A DNA stretch of 64,000 nucleotides, taken from positions 5,657,501-5,721,500 of the forward strand of contig CAMRHE010000054.1 in NCBI GenBank assembly GCA_947044405.1, in the 5' to 3' direction. The translations under genes and the position numbers were made by a program. The notes under the pieces were generated by a model. That model was not told the origin of the DNA and made no database searches. It was given only the letters and a program-made list of their open reading frames with translations. Shown one piece after another: positions 23,648-33,786 of the stretch. Source of the DNA: Leptodactylus fallax (Eukaryota > Chordata > Amphibia > Anura > Leptodactylidae). Positions within the stretch are counted from its first letter, which is position 1. Each line of letters begins with the position of its first letter.

Positions 23648-24480
23648 TAACCCCTTCTTACCACAGGCATTTTTCGATTTTCATTTTTTTGTTTTTTGAC
23701 TCCCTGTCTTCAAAACCATAACTTTTTTATTTTTCTGTTCACAGAGCTATTTGAGGGCTTAATGTTTGCGATACAAATTGTACTTCTTGGTACTATTGCA
23801 TACTGTATGATGTACTGGGAAGCTATAAAAAAATTCAGAATACGGTGAAATTAGAGAAAAACTGCATTTGTGCAACTTTCTTACAATCTTTGTTTTTATG
23901 GTGTTCACTTTGCAGCCAAAATGACATGTCACCTGTATTCTATGGGTCAGTATGACTCCGGAGATATCAAAATTATATAGTTTTATTTACATTTTAACCC
24001 CTTTTAACCCCAAAGCTTTGGAATAAAAATTCTTGGAGTCACCATATTCTTGGAGTCGCCACATGTACTTTACAGTATTAGTTTTTATTATTTTTTAAGA
24101 GAGGCGAAGCAGCAAAAAAAACTGTCAGTTTGGCTCTTTTGATTTTTTTTTCCCTGTTACAGCGTATGGGAAAAATATTTGTATAAGTTTGTAGACCATG
24201 CATTTTCAGACACAGGGAATTGTGTAATGTGTATGTATTTCACTTTATTTTTTTACTTTTATATGTGTTCTAGAAAAATGGGGGTGATTCAAATTTTTAA
24301 TTCTCTTTATTTTTTTCTTTCTATTTTATTCTTTCTATTTATTTTTTCTTACTGTAGTTGTTAGACCCCCTTGGGGTCTTGAACCCAAAGGAGTCTGATC
24401 ACTAATGCAATGCATTACAATGCTAAAGCATTGCAATTCATTGCAAATTGACAAAACTTGCATTACAGGCTGCATTGAGG
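23648..24480 (+). repeat. Interspersed repeat R1, copy 2
   Basis: Direct-orientation homologue of 9602-10203 plus 11859-12017, here uninterrupted. It includes the palindrome GACCCCCTTGGGGTC near the 3' end. Confidence 0.75.
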
Positions 24481-24596
24481 CTAAGGTCCCACATACTAGA
24501 GAACCGCAGCTATAAAACACTGCAGAAAAAATGCTTCAAAAATGTAGTGCATTTTTTTTCTGCAACCCCTATCATCAACTTTTTTCTTTGTTTTTA
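24481..24596. repeat. Fragment of TTA-type MITE
   Basis: AGGCTAAGGTCCCACATACT and CTGCAGAAAAAATGC words match the left part of the 5940/44313 family; the right end is missing. Confidence 0.5.
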
Positions 24597-26615
24597 TGTA
24601 TCAATAGATTTTTATTGAGGTTTTAGTATTTTAATACAACATGGGAAATGGAAAGTTCCATGTTTCCATATTTCCATAAATCAAGAGACACTTTAGATGA
24701 TTGTCATAACCAACAACAGGTACATGGGGAATATAGCAAGACAATGCAATTACAACTTGGGGTGGGGAAGAAGGAAGTAAGGGTATTAGAATTATCCTGA
24801 GGTGTGAAGTAAAAGAAAAGGAGATAGGATGTGATATGGGCGGAGGAGATGGGAAAGTGTAGCAGAGTTGAAGGGGGTAGAGTAGGCACTCTAGATTGTA
24901 GGTACCAAATGAATGGGTTTTCAAGCAATGCATCGCTAACCTGTCGCTATCTGGTGCCTATCCATTTTCCCGAGATTTTCACTCGGATTGGCAGCAGACG
25001 GACTCAAGCGCAAGTGTAAACCCACCCTAAGTCGCAAATAGGGTGGAGATATAAGGAGTTAGATGGATCCCAAGACACCGAATTTCTTCTTATTTCCATC
25101 TGATTTCTAAATTCAGCTGAAGAAGATTAGTCATATGGTGGGGAAAAGTGATATTAAGAAACTCTGATTTATCATAATTGTTAGTTAGGCCAGAGATATT
25201 AAAAAAACTATCTAGAATGTGAATAAGATTAAGAAGGGAAGTCAAAGGTGAGAATAACATAAGCATGATGTTGTCTGCAAATAAAGCACTCTTATGGATC
25301 TGGTCTCGGACCTCATTCCCCTTGATGTCTGAGTACATCCTGATCAGGAATGTAATAAATACTTCTAAGGGTATTGATGAAATATATATCTGGGGCAAGA
25401 AGAAGTGAAGAAATGTAACTCTTGAAGGAAAAGGATATCACTGCCAATGTCACAATAAGTCCAGAAGGTTTTTCTCCTTTTGATAAGTGATATCAAACCC
25501 CTAACATTATGAGTGATAAGTTTGAAAGATGAGTCCCTTTGCAGATCAGCAACATTGAGCCAGGATAGCTGGATGCCTTACAGAAAAAGGGGAGGAAGGA
25601 GAGGAGGTGGGAAAAAAAGGAAGAAAGAAAGGAACCCAGTGGATAACAATACTCTGTACATTAGAAAAATAACATAAGTATTGGATTAATTAAATCCGAT
25701 AAAAATCAGAGGAGCAAATAACATCAGTCTTTAAAATAGACTGACTGAATCATGTGGGTTCACTAGAGGGGTCATAATAGTTACCCGAGGAGACCAATAC
25801 TGACTCCAAAAGAGAGTACATGCTATACTGCACAGGTTCAGGGCAACTCTAGGCATAAATGGACTCAAAGCCAAGTGTGTCCTATAGGGAAAGAGAAAGA
25901 GAAGACAAAAAGAAAAGAAGAAAAAAAAGGTGGGGTAGGAGGAGGGGAGAGGGAAGTTCAGGGGGAGGGAGATATTGAGGAAGAGGAGGAGGACATTCAT
26001 GCAGCCCAGGTAATATCACAGAATAAACATCTACCAGCCTGCTTAATCAAATAAGAAAAAGAGAAGAAAATACAGTGATAACCATTCCCAAAATAAAGTG
26101 TATATTGAGCTAACAGTAAGTCCTTAGATATCCTGTAAGGCAAATGTTATGTAGTTAAACATCATGTTCAGGTAAGACTGGAACTCTTCAGAGATCTCTA
26201 GGCCTTGGACTTCAGCTGCCACAATGGACCTAGGTGGTCCATCTGGGGGATGTCCCTTTTGGGGAGCCCTTTAATGGTGTAAGGGAGGCCTTGGACAGAA
26301 GACCTAATACTTTTCCAGTATAGTTTCTCCATTTTGAGATGACATGAAGCTATGTTTACATTTGCAGAAGGTGGATATCAAGCAAATTCTAAACTTCTCC
26401 CTGCGTAACCTATTTTCTAGATCCTGAATCTTAGACTGGGCTTCCTCTAGCTGCATATAGATGTCAACGGAACAATCGCCATGTTGGTTTACTGTAATGA
26501 CAATCTCCTCTATCTTGTGCTCCATACCCTCCTACGAGTCCCCAAAGCCTGAAAGTCTGCCTTTAAGTCAGCAGTAATCTTGGCACATACTTTATTCAGT
26601 TCACACTGAAGTAAA
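24597..26615 (-). mobile_element. L1 (Tx1-like) LINE, minus strand, 3' part
   Basis: The 3' end CCTCAATAAAAATC (inverse of 24608-24621) carries AATAAA. RT residues lie at 25090-25398 (ALFADNIMLML, FADD changed to FADN; then NYDKSEFLNIT). Purine-rich sequence fills 25570-26070. ORF1-like QLEEAQSKIQDLENRLRREK lies at about 26400-26460. The element continues at 29551 beyond the DIRS-like insertion. Confidence 0.78.
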
Positions 26616-27029
26616 AAATAGATTTTTGTACTCACCGTAAAATCCTTTTCTCGTTGCATTCATTGGGGGACACAGCACTATGGGTATAGACCTAGCCACT
26701 AGGAGGCTGACACCAAGAATATCAAAAGATGTTGGCTCCGCCTCCAGGCTATACCACTTCCACAGACACTGTGCTAGTCAGTTTGTACCACAGCAGTAGG
26801 AGAGAGACGCAAATAACCAAAAAAGAACACGGAACCAACAACCACCATGTCCTTTACCTGAAAACGAACCAAAAAAGTCTGTGGCAAGAGCAACAAGAAA
26901 ACAAGGGTGAGATCTGTGTCTCCCAATGAATACAATGAGAAAAGGATTTTACGGTGAGTACAAAAATCCATTTTTCTCTCTTATTTCATTGGGGGGAACA
27001 GGACCATGGGATGTCCTAAAGCAGCCCCA

Positions 27030-27440
27030 GAGGGTGGGAATTACTCGATGGCCATGAGAACAATTTAGTGCACAGCCGCTTGCAGAACCTTACAACCCAA
27101 GCTGGCAGCGGCAGAGGTCACAGAGGCAGCCTAGCAGACCTAGGTGGTGGAAGCTGAACAGCCAGTGGGCTCTGACAGCTCTCTGGAATGAGCAGTCACA
27201 CAGAGAGGTGGCAGCCTATCTTTTAGCCGATAGGCCTCCCTGATAGCAGACCGAATCCATCATGAGATGGAAGCCTTGGAAGCAGCCAAGCTCTTGCGAG
27301 TGCCCTCAGGGAGAACCAACAAGGTGTCCAAACGAAGGAAGGAGTAAGTGAGAGACAAATAGACACGGATCGTCTGGACCACATCCAGACATTGAAGAGA
27401 GCACTCACGCAGGAGCTTGGGGTCCAAGCAGAAAGATGGT
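27030..27440 (-). pseudogene. Tyrosine recombinase, C-terminal part (degraded)
   Basis: The minus frame reads LQCLDVVQTIRVYLSLTYSF, then LDTLLVLPEGTRKSLAASKA, then WIRSAIREAYRLK and CVTAHSREL. In DIRS/Ngaro recombinases this region carries the catalytic domain. The block around AHS corresponds to the H-x-x-R box, and one residue of that box appears lost. An in-frame TGA precedes WIRSAI. The sequence continues across the LTR insertion to 28379-28640. Confidence 0.7.
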
Positions 27441-27484
27441 TAAGACAATGTCTTCATTGATGTGGAAGGAAGAAACCACCTTAG

Positions 27485-28135
27485 TGTAACATCTCTGCCG
27501 TTTCGGGTCTCAGCGCCGCCCTCCGCTCGCACGCTGTGGCAAAGGAGGCGTCTTCAGTTTGGTTCTTTGTTTAAGTTTCTTGATGCTCAGTCTGAACATG
27601 GTCTTAGTTCCCTTGCTGTGTAAAGCCACACCCGTGTAATTAGGAACATTTCTCTCTGGACTGCATAGAGTTAATCTCTTCCTGGCCTGTTGATTGACAG
27701 CCTGTGTTCCTATCAGATCTGTGGCTGGGCCCAGACTTTCTATTTACAGGATGTCATTTCTCAGCAAGTTGCCGGTTATTTCACTTGTGTTTTGCCTGCT
27801 CTCTTACTATTCCTTTATACTTTGCTACTTGATTCTCTGACCCTTTGGCTTGCCCCTGACTATTCTCTTGGATTTTGACTTTGTACTGCTTTGCTCATTT
27901 GTTACTGACCCCTTGGCTTCCTGACCTCTCTTTTGTTGTTTGTGCGTCCTGTCTTCGTTCTGTGTTGTCACTTATTCAGAGTAGGGACCGGCTCCAAGTT
28001 GTTCCTGTCATTAGGACAGTGAGACAAGTAGGAAGGGACAGTGGCTGGGGTGAGATTAGGGCTCACTTGTCTCTGTCCTTCCTCCCAGACCGCTGCAGTA
28101 GTGTCAGGGTTGCTACGTTTGGCAAGACCCTTACA
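27485..28135 (+). mobile_element. Solo LTR, 651 bp, with 5-bp duplication CTTAG
   Basis: Starts TGTAACATCTCTGCC and ends AAGACCCTTACA, flanked by CTTAG at 27480-27484 and 28136-28140. It is a pyrimidine-rich LTR body without an ORF. It interrupts the DIRS-like recombinase and so is younger. Orientation is a guess from base composition. Confidence 0.85.
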
Positions 28136-28378
28136 CTTAGGCAAAAAAGAAGGTGGTGGATGAAGGACAGCCTTGTCTCTGTGGAGAACAAGAAAAGGAG
28201 GCTTCCGGGTCAGGGCAGCCGGCTCAGAGACCCTGCGGATGGAAGCATGGCCACCAGGAAGGCAACCAGGAAAGTCTTCCCCTGAGGTCAGAAGGCCAGG
28301 GTCTTCTGAAAATGAATGGAAAAGACAGAAAACTTGCCCCTTAAGAGAAGAAAGACCAAGCCCTTGGTCCAGACTGGA

Positions 28379-28666
28379 CTAGTGAAAAGCCAGGATCCTA
28401 GGAAGAGAAAAGGAGAGAGGATGGAAGAAATTACACTCACACCACCGTACGTAGGCCTTCCACGTGCAATAATAGATCTTTGCAGACTGGGGTTTCCGGA
28501 CCTTGAGTATGGTCTGGATAACAGGCTCTGAAAAACCGCAACGTCTCAGGACCTTGCATTTAACAGCCACACCGTGAAACATAGCAGAGGTAAGGTGGGG
28601 TGGAACAGCGGTCCTTGAGACTTGCAGAGGAAGAGGCCAAGGAGCATCAGAACGCATACCAGGCAT
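28379..28666 (-). pseudogene. Tyrosine recombinase, N-terminal (core-binding) part
   Basis: The minus frame contains GFSEPVIQTILKVRKPQSAK followed by IYYCTWKAYVRWCE. This is the helical DNA-binding segment found ahead of the catalytic domain in DIRS/Ngaro-type recombinases. The upstream sequence to 29083 may be the remnant of the RT/RNase H end, but I could not find catalytic motifs there. Confidence 0.65.
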
Positions 28667-29550
28667 AGGTGGAGATCACCTGCTAACAGAGGGGAAGAAG
28701 GACTTCCCCCATGAGACTACTGTGGAAGAGAGCCCCCAAAGGAGCTCACAACTAACCCCGGGAGGCAAGAGAATCAGACAGTCGAGGCTGGACGGAGACT
28801 AGTCCCAGGGGGCCAGAATTGCCATTGTAGAGGATACAAGTGGAACTGAGGAAAAGGGACAACCTTGAAGGTCGAGACCATGGTGCCCAGGACCTACATG
28901 CAGAACTGAAGTAAGCACGAATAGATCCTCTGAAGGCATGACACACCGGATCGAAGGGCCAGGATCTTGAACTCCGGAAGAAGGATCTTGCCCTGGTGCT
29001 TGACTAGAATAAAGCCCAGGAATTCCATGTACTGAGAGGGCCCAGTGAGGCCCCCGTAATAAAGGACCCAAGGAGAGAGGCACTCAGGGACTCAGGGGGC
29101 CCTGTGGTGGGGGAGGGGGGTTGAGGGATATCTCATACTCACCTTATCCGCTGTCTTCGGGCGCCGCAGGGTCACCCCTTCGATAGACTTCACACATGGG
29201 AGTGGGGTCACCGGCATTCCAGCCGCCCATGCAGCAAATGGGGACTGGGTGACCGGCAAGGCGATCTTTTGCAGAGCACTGTGTCACACTACTACTAGTG
29301 TGGCGTACATGCTGAAGACCCCACTGCACCTGAACGAAAAATAAAAATGATTTAAAACAGAAAGACCTGAGTCAGGTTGTGTCTGCCTTCTACGGACACT
29401 AGGTTAAAACTGACTAGCACGGTGTCTGTGGTAGGGGTATAGCCTGGAAGCGGAGCCAACATCTTTGAATATTCCTAGCATCAGCCATCTAGTGGCCAGG
29501 TCTATACCCATGGTGCTGTGTCCACCAATGAAATAAGCAAGAAATAGAAC

Positions 29551-29880
29551 TTTATTCCCTGAATAAAATGAAGCAGGGGATCTACCTCCTCGGTGTCAGA
29601 GAAAGTTCTGGGCTAGGATAACTAAAAATATACCTCCACCATAGACTTGTCCATAGATAAGGAAAGAGACGTACCTTCAGCAAAAAGCTCTGGTGTAGGA
29701 TTTGGATTGTGGAGTCCCACCATCATTTGCAAGTGAATCTGGCTATAGCTTAAGTGTCTGGAGGGAACTCATAATGACAGCTGACAGCGGGGTGGGATCA
29801 GCCAAGGCCTGCAATTCTGTCGCTTTATGGCTTATGGCAGATTTGTAAAAGAGCCACCCTGGGGTGATGAGTCGCTGTTA
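29551..29880 (-). mobile_element. L1 minus-strand copy, 5' remainder
   Basis: Continues the L1 broken by the DIRS-like insertion; weak ORF1 N-terminal/5'-UTR sequence. The limit is approximate. Confidence 0.45.
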
Positions 29881-30356
29881 GGGGTAGAGTAATGCTTATA
29901 TATTATATAACTACTGATTACCTGCAAAGGTACTGATCTCTAGTGACTTGCGTCTGCCATGAATCTCACACACATGTACTCTTCTTTTTCTGTATTTTTC
30001 TCTGCATTTTTTTCTCCTATTAAATATATAGGAGAATGCCTGCAATTCTGCCACTAAAATTAACATGCTACATCTCTGAAAGCTCAGCTTTTTCGCAGCT
30101 CTTTTTTCCTGCAATGTGTGCATGAGATTAATGAAATCCCATAAAATTTGCTGGGACTGAAAAACATGGCATTTCTTTCCACTGCAGCCAAAGCCGTAAT
30201 GAGCCTTAATGTTTTCACTATTACCATTAAACTAAGAATATTTTATGGTGCTCACTGTCCAAAAAATTCAATAATGTTGATGCACAGAACAATTATGAAA
30301 ATGTCCAAGGGAGTTATATGCTTTTTATGGACACTTAATCTACACATAAAGGTTAC
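29881..30356. other. Intronic DNA with MITE-like remnant
   Basis: 29940-30200 has CTGCAATGTGTGCATGAGATT and similar words of the 2679/44313 MITE family. Nothing else recognised. Confidence 0.45.
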
Positions 30357-30434
30357 CTTTTCATTTTGTAAACCATCTCTTGGTCCAACTTCTACTATTT
30401 TTACATATTTCGGAAGCCCACTTCCACATGGCCC
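30357..30434 (-). CDS. HMGCLL1: HMGCLL1 coding exon 2 (of those visible)
   Basis: This exon encodes 26 residues, GPCGSGLPKYVKIVEV then GPRDGLQNEK. In HMG-CoA lyases the Arg-Asp of GPRDGLQNE are the catalytic arginine and a metal-ligand aspartate, so this exon carries the hallmark active-site loop. The acceptor is a T-run plus AG (30436-30435) and the donor is GTAACC (from 30356). Both ends are phase 0, and the exon joins in frame to the flanking exons. Intron 1 (30435-33646) is about 3.2 kb and intron 2 (6347-30356) about 24 kb; both are filled with mobile elements. Confidence 0.94.
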
Positions 30435-31080
30435 CTAAAAAAAAATAATTTATATTAAAATTTTAAGAAAATGTGTTAACCGCAATAACAAAATTTACCC
30501 AGAATAATATAGCCTGCTGCTGTTATGTAGGCTTAAAGTGGTATTCTCATCTATGCTAGTCATGGGTAAGGTGGGAATACATGGTTTAAACACCTTTCTA
30601 CAAGGCAAGAAATTATGGAAACAGCTGAATGTGGTTGCACTAGACTATTGCTATCGTTCCCATAAAAGTAATTAGTAGTTATGGAAACAGCATAGCACAT
30701 CAAGCTGTTCTGTTTCCAAAACTCCTATTTACTTCAAGGTGACCTACAGAAACAACATAGAACAGCCACATTTGACTGAGATGAGAATACGCATTCAACA
30801 TCCCTATTAAAACAGATAAACAACCATGAATGCAGGAACTTTCTATGATCTGGCGCTTGCCAGAAACCTAGTCATTATTTCCTTATTGTGGCATTCTGAA
30901 GCATGCAGGGATCATGCATGACCTGCAAGATAACCTGTCCAAAATAAGGAAATTCATGGTCATATCGACCAGGAACTGATCAAGACAAAAGGCTGTCACT
31001 ACTAAAGTGGATAGAGAACATTAAAATCTGCACAGTTTTTTCAAGCTTCATATTTGTAAAAAGGGGCAGATTGAGGGTAC
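30435..31080. other. HMGCLL1 intron 1, unclassified part
   Basis: TGGTATTCTCATCTATGC near 30540 and GAGATGAGAATACGC near 30778 are loosely inverse, suggesting an old MITE. Otherwise nothing is recognised. Confidence 0.4.
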
Positions 31081-31570
31081 CATTGGCAACGAGGTGTTCA
31101 GAAAGCTCTGCTCCCCCCCTTTACACCAATGATGCTTCCACACAGTATAATGTTCCATAGTGTCCACTTCACACATCATAATGTGCCATACTGGTCCCTT
31201 CACACAATACAATGTCCCATGTTCCAGCGCATCCTCTTCTGGCCTCTTCCGACTTCCTGAATTATGTCAGAGTCACGTGGGTTACGCCAGCATAATGATA
31301 CTTGCATTGGTGAGTCATTATCCCGGTGTGACACATATGATTGCTGTGACCCAATTACAGGCCTCGGTGGTCCCTGACATTAAATTCAGGTGGACGGAAG
31401 AGACTGAAGAGGACACACTATAGCCCAGGGGACGTGAGTAACACTGTTTGTTAGGTTTGCTCACATCCCCTGGTCCTCAGCTTGTTATTCTCTGGGATCT
31501 GAAGAGACCCTAGAGTATAATATTGGCAGTTCTGGTTTGGATGTACCTAATCAAAACAAAACTACAGGGC
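31081..31570. repeat. Decayed hAT-type module related to family A/B core
   Basis: Contains minisatellite-like words (CACACAGTATAATGTTCCAT), a central GTCACGTGGGTTACG region and a hairpin-like TCTGAAGAGACCCTAGAGTA at about 31500. The order is the inverse of the full elements. Ends could not be fixed. Confidence 0.5.
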
Positions 31571-32065
31571 GAACCTTGTAAATATTTGCGAGATGAATCT
31601 TGCGAGGTCCACCCAACACATACTCACCTATAATAGACTCCCATGCCCTGCCACAGTAATCAACTGTATCGTCAGATGCCAATACAGATGATTTCAAGGT
31701 CCGATTATATTGGGCCAAATAAGCAACCACTTGCTGCTGGGCCCCCCCCCCCCCATGCATTCTCGGGCCCCAGGCATCCACATATTTCACCCATATTATC
31801 ACCCACCCATTTGTAAAAATGTTAACTGTCTACAAATTTAGATAGTTATATTTGTGGGAAAACTACAGCAATATACAATGTTAATTTTTTGCTGCAGCAG
31901 TCACATCGACGAGATATGTCACCACTACAGACACTATGTACACAAACAGACCAGTGGAACTGATGACTGCCCCATGCAGGAACAAAGATGATTATCCAGG
32001 TAATATTTATTTAATAGCCCTCTTATTCATAACATTGATTTGATTTATACTCCACTTTTAAAGGG
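31571..32065. other. HMGCLL1 intron 1, unclassified part
   Basis: Contains a 14-base C-run (31741-31754), part of GGGCCC-type ends of old hAT elements. No exon. Confidence 0.45.
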
Positions 32066-32329
32066 GTTATACGCAGGGCTGTAACTACCGGGGTAGCAGC
32101 TGCCACAGGGCCCGGGACATTACGGGGCCCGGCGGGCCCCCGATGCTTTTTTTTTTTTTTTTTAATAGGCCGTTACCTGCTGGAGTAACCTCAGCAGGTA
32201 ATGGGCCCTATATACTTACCATTCCCCGGGGTCCCGCTCACGGCCGCCTGCGCTTCCGATTCTGCGGAGGCGGCTGTGAGCAGGAGCGGGGATCGGTGTG
32301 TGAGGCCGCGGGCCGAACACCACAATCTC

Positions 32330-32676
32330 TGCTATCATTATACTCCGGGGTCTTTTCAGACCCCGGAGTATAATAATCGGAGGCCCGGGGGAGGTGAGGG
32401 AACATAAAAAACAATGTACTTACCTCTCCTACGCTTCTCCAGGCTTCGGGCCTGTTTGGTGACGTCCCAGACGTCAGCTGACGTCATTTTGCGTCGCGAC
32501 GCCTTGCCCGCATCACGTGACGCCGGCCTGGTCCAACATTGAAGGCGGCCGAAGCAGCGCATGGGCATGCACCAATGCGAGGAACAGGTAAGCAACGTTG
32601 TTTTTTTATGTTTCTATCCTCCCCTGGGTCTCCGATCATTATACTCTGGGGTCTAAAAAGACCCCAGAGTATAATA
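32330..32676. repeat. Palindromic core with two perfect 17-bp hairpins
   Basis: Hairpin 1 has arms 32337-32353 and 32358-32374 with loop TTTC. Hairpin 2 has arms 32638-32654 and 32659-32675 with loop AAAA. Between them is CpG-rich sequence containing GACGTCAGCTGACGTCAT. The hairpins differ from each other and from family A by paired substitutions that keep the stem. Confidence 0.88.
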
Positions 32677-32689
32677 ATTGTTCATGGGT

Positions 32690-33005
32690 GGTCCACAATG
32701 GGACATATAATAGTGTGTGCAGGGGCCACTATGGGGAATAATAGTGTGTGCAGGGGCCACTATGGGGCAAAATACTCAGTGCAGGGACCACTATGGGGAA
32801 TAATAGTGTGTGCAGGGGCCACTATGGGACATGATACTGTGTGCAGGGGCCACTATGGGGCATGATACTGTGTTCAGGGGCCACTATGGGGCATGATACT
32901 GTGTGCAGGGGCCACTATGGGGCATGATACTGTGTGCAGGGGCCACTATGGGGCATAATAGTGTGTGCAGGAACCACTATGGCACATAATAGTGAGCACA
33001 GGAAT
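32690..33005. repeat. Minisatellite of ~31-bp units, family B
   Basis: About 10 units of the form GGGGCCACTATGGGGCATGA plus TACTGTGTGCA, related to the family A array. Confidence 0.9.
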
Positions 33006-33016
33006 GCATTTTTTTT

Positions 33017-33084
33017 TTGGGGGGGGGGGGTTGGAGGGGGCGGTCCGGGGGGGGCGATTGGGGGCAGCGGTTTGGGGGGGGGGG
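33017..33084 (+). repeat. G-run block, G-quadruplex candidate
   Basis: At least six runs of five to twelve G within 70 bases, between the minisatellite and the right end of the hAT element. Confidence 0.85.
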
Positions 33085-33142
33085 CCATGTCAAATGTTCG
33101 CCTTGGGGCCCAGCCATTCCTAGTTACGCCACTGATTATACG

Positions 33143-33485
33143 GTTTCTATTATTGATGGTGTATCCTTAAAATAAGCTATCAATATCAGGTCTGTGGGGG
33201 TCCCAGTGTTACCGATTGTGCGGCTCTCGGTATTGTTTACATATCAAAACCTGTTCTGCTCACTTGCCGTACAAACTGTAGTGAAGTCTATGGGGCAGAG
33301 CTACAGTACTCGCCTCTCCTACTTGTACTGTGAGTGTGCATCTCCGCTCATGGTATGTAAACAATACCAAGAGTTGCGATGTCTCGGTAATGGTGATCTG
33401 CGGGCGTCCTGGGTGTCATAACCCCGCAGAACAAAAATTGAGGCCTATCCAAGGATAGGCCATCAATAATAGAGACCAGATAACC
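33143..33485. repeat. Palindromic interspersed repeat
   Basis: TATTGATGGTGTATCC at the left is inverted as GGATAGGCCATCAATAAT at the right (33450-33470), and CGGTATTGTTTACATA is inverted as TATGTAAACAATACC. Related decayed copies are at 37190-37640 and 38480-38880. Confidence 0.65.
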
Positions 33486-33646
33486 TCCTATGTACTCGAC
33501 AAATCACATTATTTTGCTGAAATGTTGCAAACTTCCCCACACCTGTTCCTGTCAGCAGCAACAGTAAACACATACCTTTATATAATCATACATACTGTAC
33601 ATGAACATGCACTGAAAAAAAAAAATTATGTATAGTAATATTATAC

Positions 33647-33739
33647 CTGTGTAGTTGCTACATCTCCAACCCAGACTTGATCTTTTAGAAGGTGTTGGTA
33701 ACTGAGACAATGCTTGACTGCAGTTGGAACGTTACCCAT
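33647..33739 (-). CDS. HMGCLL1: HMGCLL1 exon 1, initiator methionine
   Basis: This exon encodes 31 residues beginning MGNVPTAVKHCLSYQHLLKD. From memory this is the conserved HMGCLL1 N-terminus (MGNVP...AVKHCLSYQ). The Gly at position 2 fits an N-myristoylation signal, the feature that places this enzyme outside mitochondria, unlike HMGCL with its transit peptide. The ATG is at 33739-33737 with G at +4, and the donor GTATAA starts at 33646. The frame stays open upstream to a TTTCAG ending at 33787. The exon may therefore start there, preceded by a 5'-UTR exon, or the transcript may start nearby. Coding ends in phase 0 and joins the exon at 30434. Confidence 0.94.
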
Positions 33740-33786
33740 CAGCCACAAGGTATAGTCATGCAGACTTGGTGAAATTAGCAAACAAC

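Larger units (their letters stand above)
26616..29550 (-). mobile_element. DIRS-like tyrosine-recombinase retrotransposon, deleted copy
   Basis: The outer regions 26660-26760 and 29443-29550 are inverted repeats (TATAGACC...AGATGTTGGCTCCGC and inverse). The stretch 26917-27010 is complementary to the left end (GATTTTACGGTGAGTACAAA against 26622-26641) and then matches the inverse of the right end (TTATTTCATTGG). This resembles the internal complementary region of DIRS elements. Tyrosine-recombinase coding remains lie at 28379-28640 and 27030-27440. Gag and most of RT/RNase H are absent, and a solo LTR splits the recombinase. The element is inserted in the minus-strand L1. Confidence 0.72.
32074..33134 (+). 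mobile_element. Non-autonomous hAT element, family B
   Basis: Ends are CAGGGCTGTAACTACCGGGG and, inverted, CAGTGGCGTAACTAGGAATG. Flanks GTTATACG (32066-32073) and ATTATACG (33135-33142) match at 7 of 8 bases, a hAT-type duplication. The inside repeats the plan of family A with different ends: palindromic core (32330-32676) with two perfect hairpins, ~31-bp minisatellite (32690-33005), then a G-run block (33017-33084). No transposase. Confidence 0.85.

Noticed and set aside
28379..28666. Possible host exon on the minus strand
   Set aside because: Its protein is the N-terminal segment of a DIRS-type tyrosine recombinase and lies within a transposable element.
6239..33739. Assignment of the lyase exons to mitochondrial HMGCL
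   Set aside because: The first exon starts MGNVP with no mitochondrial targeting peptide; the N-terminus matches HMGCLL1.
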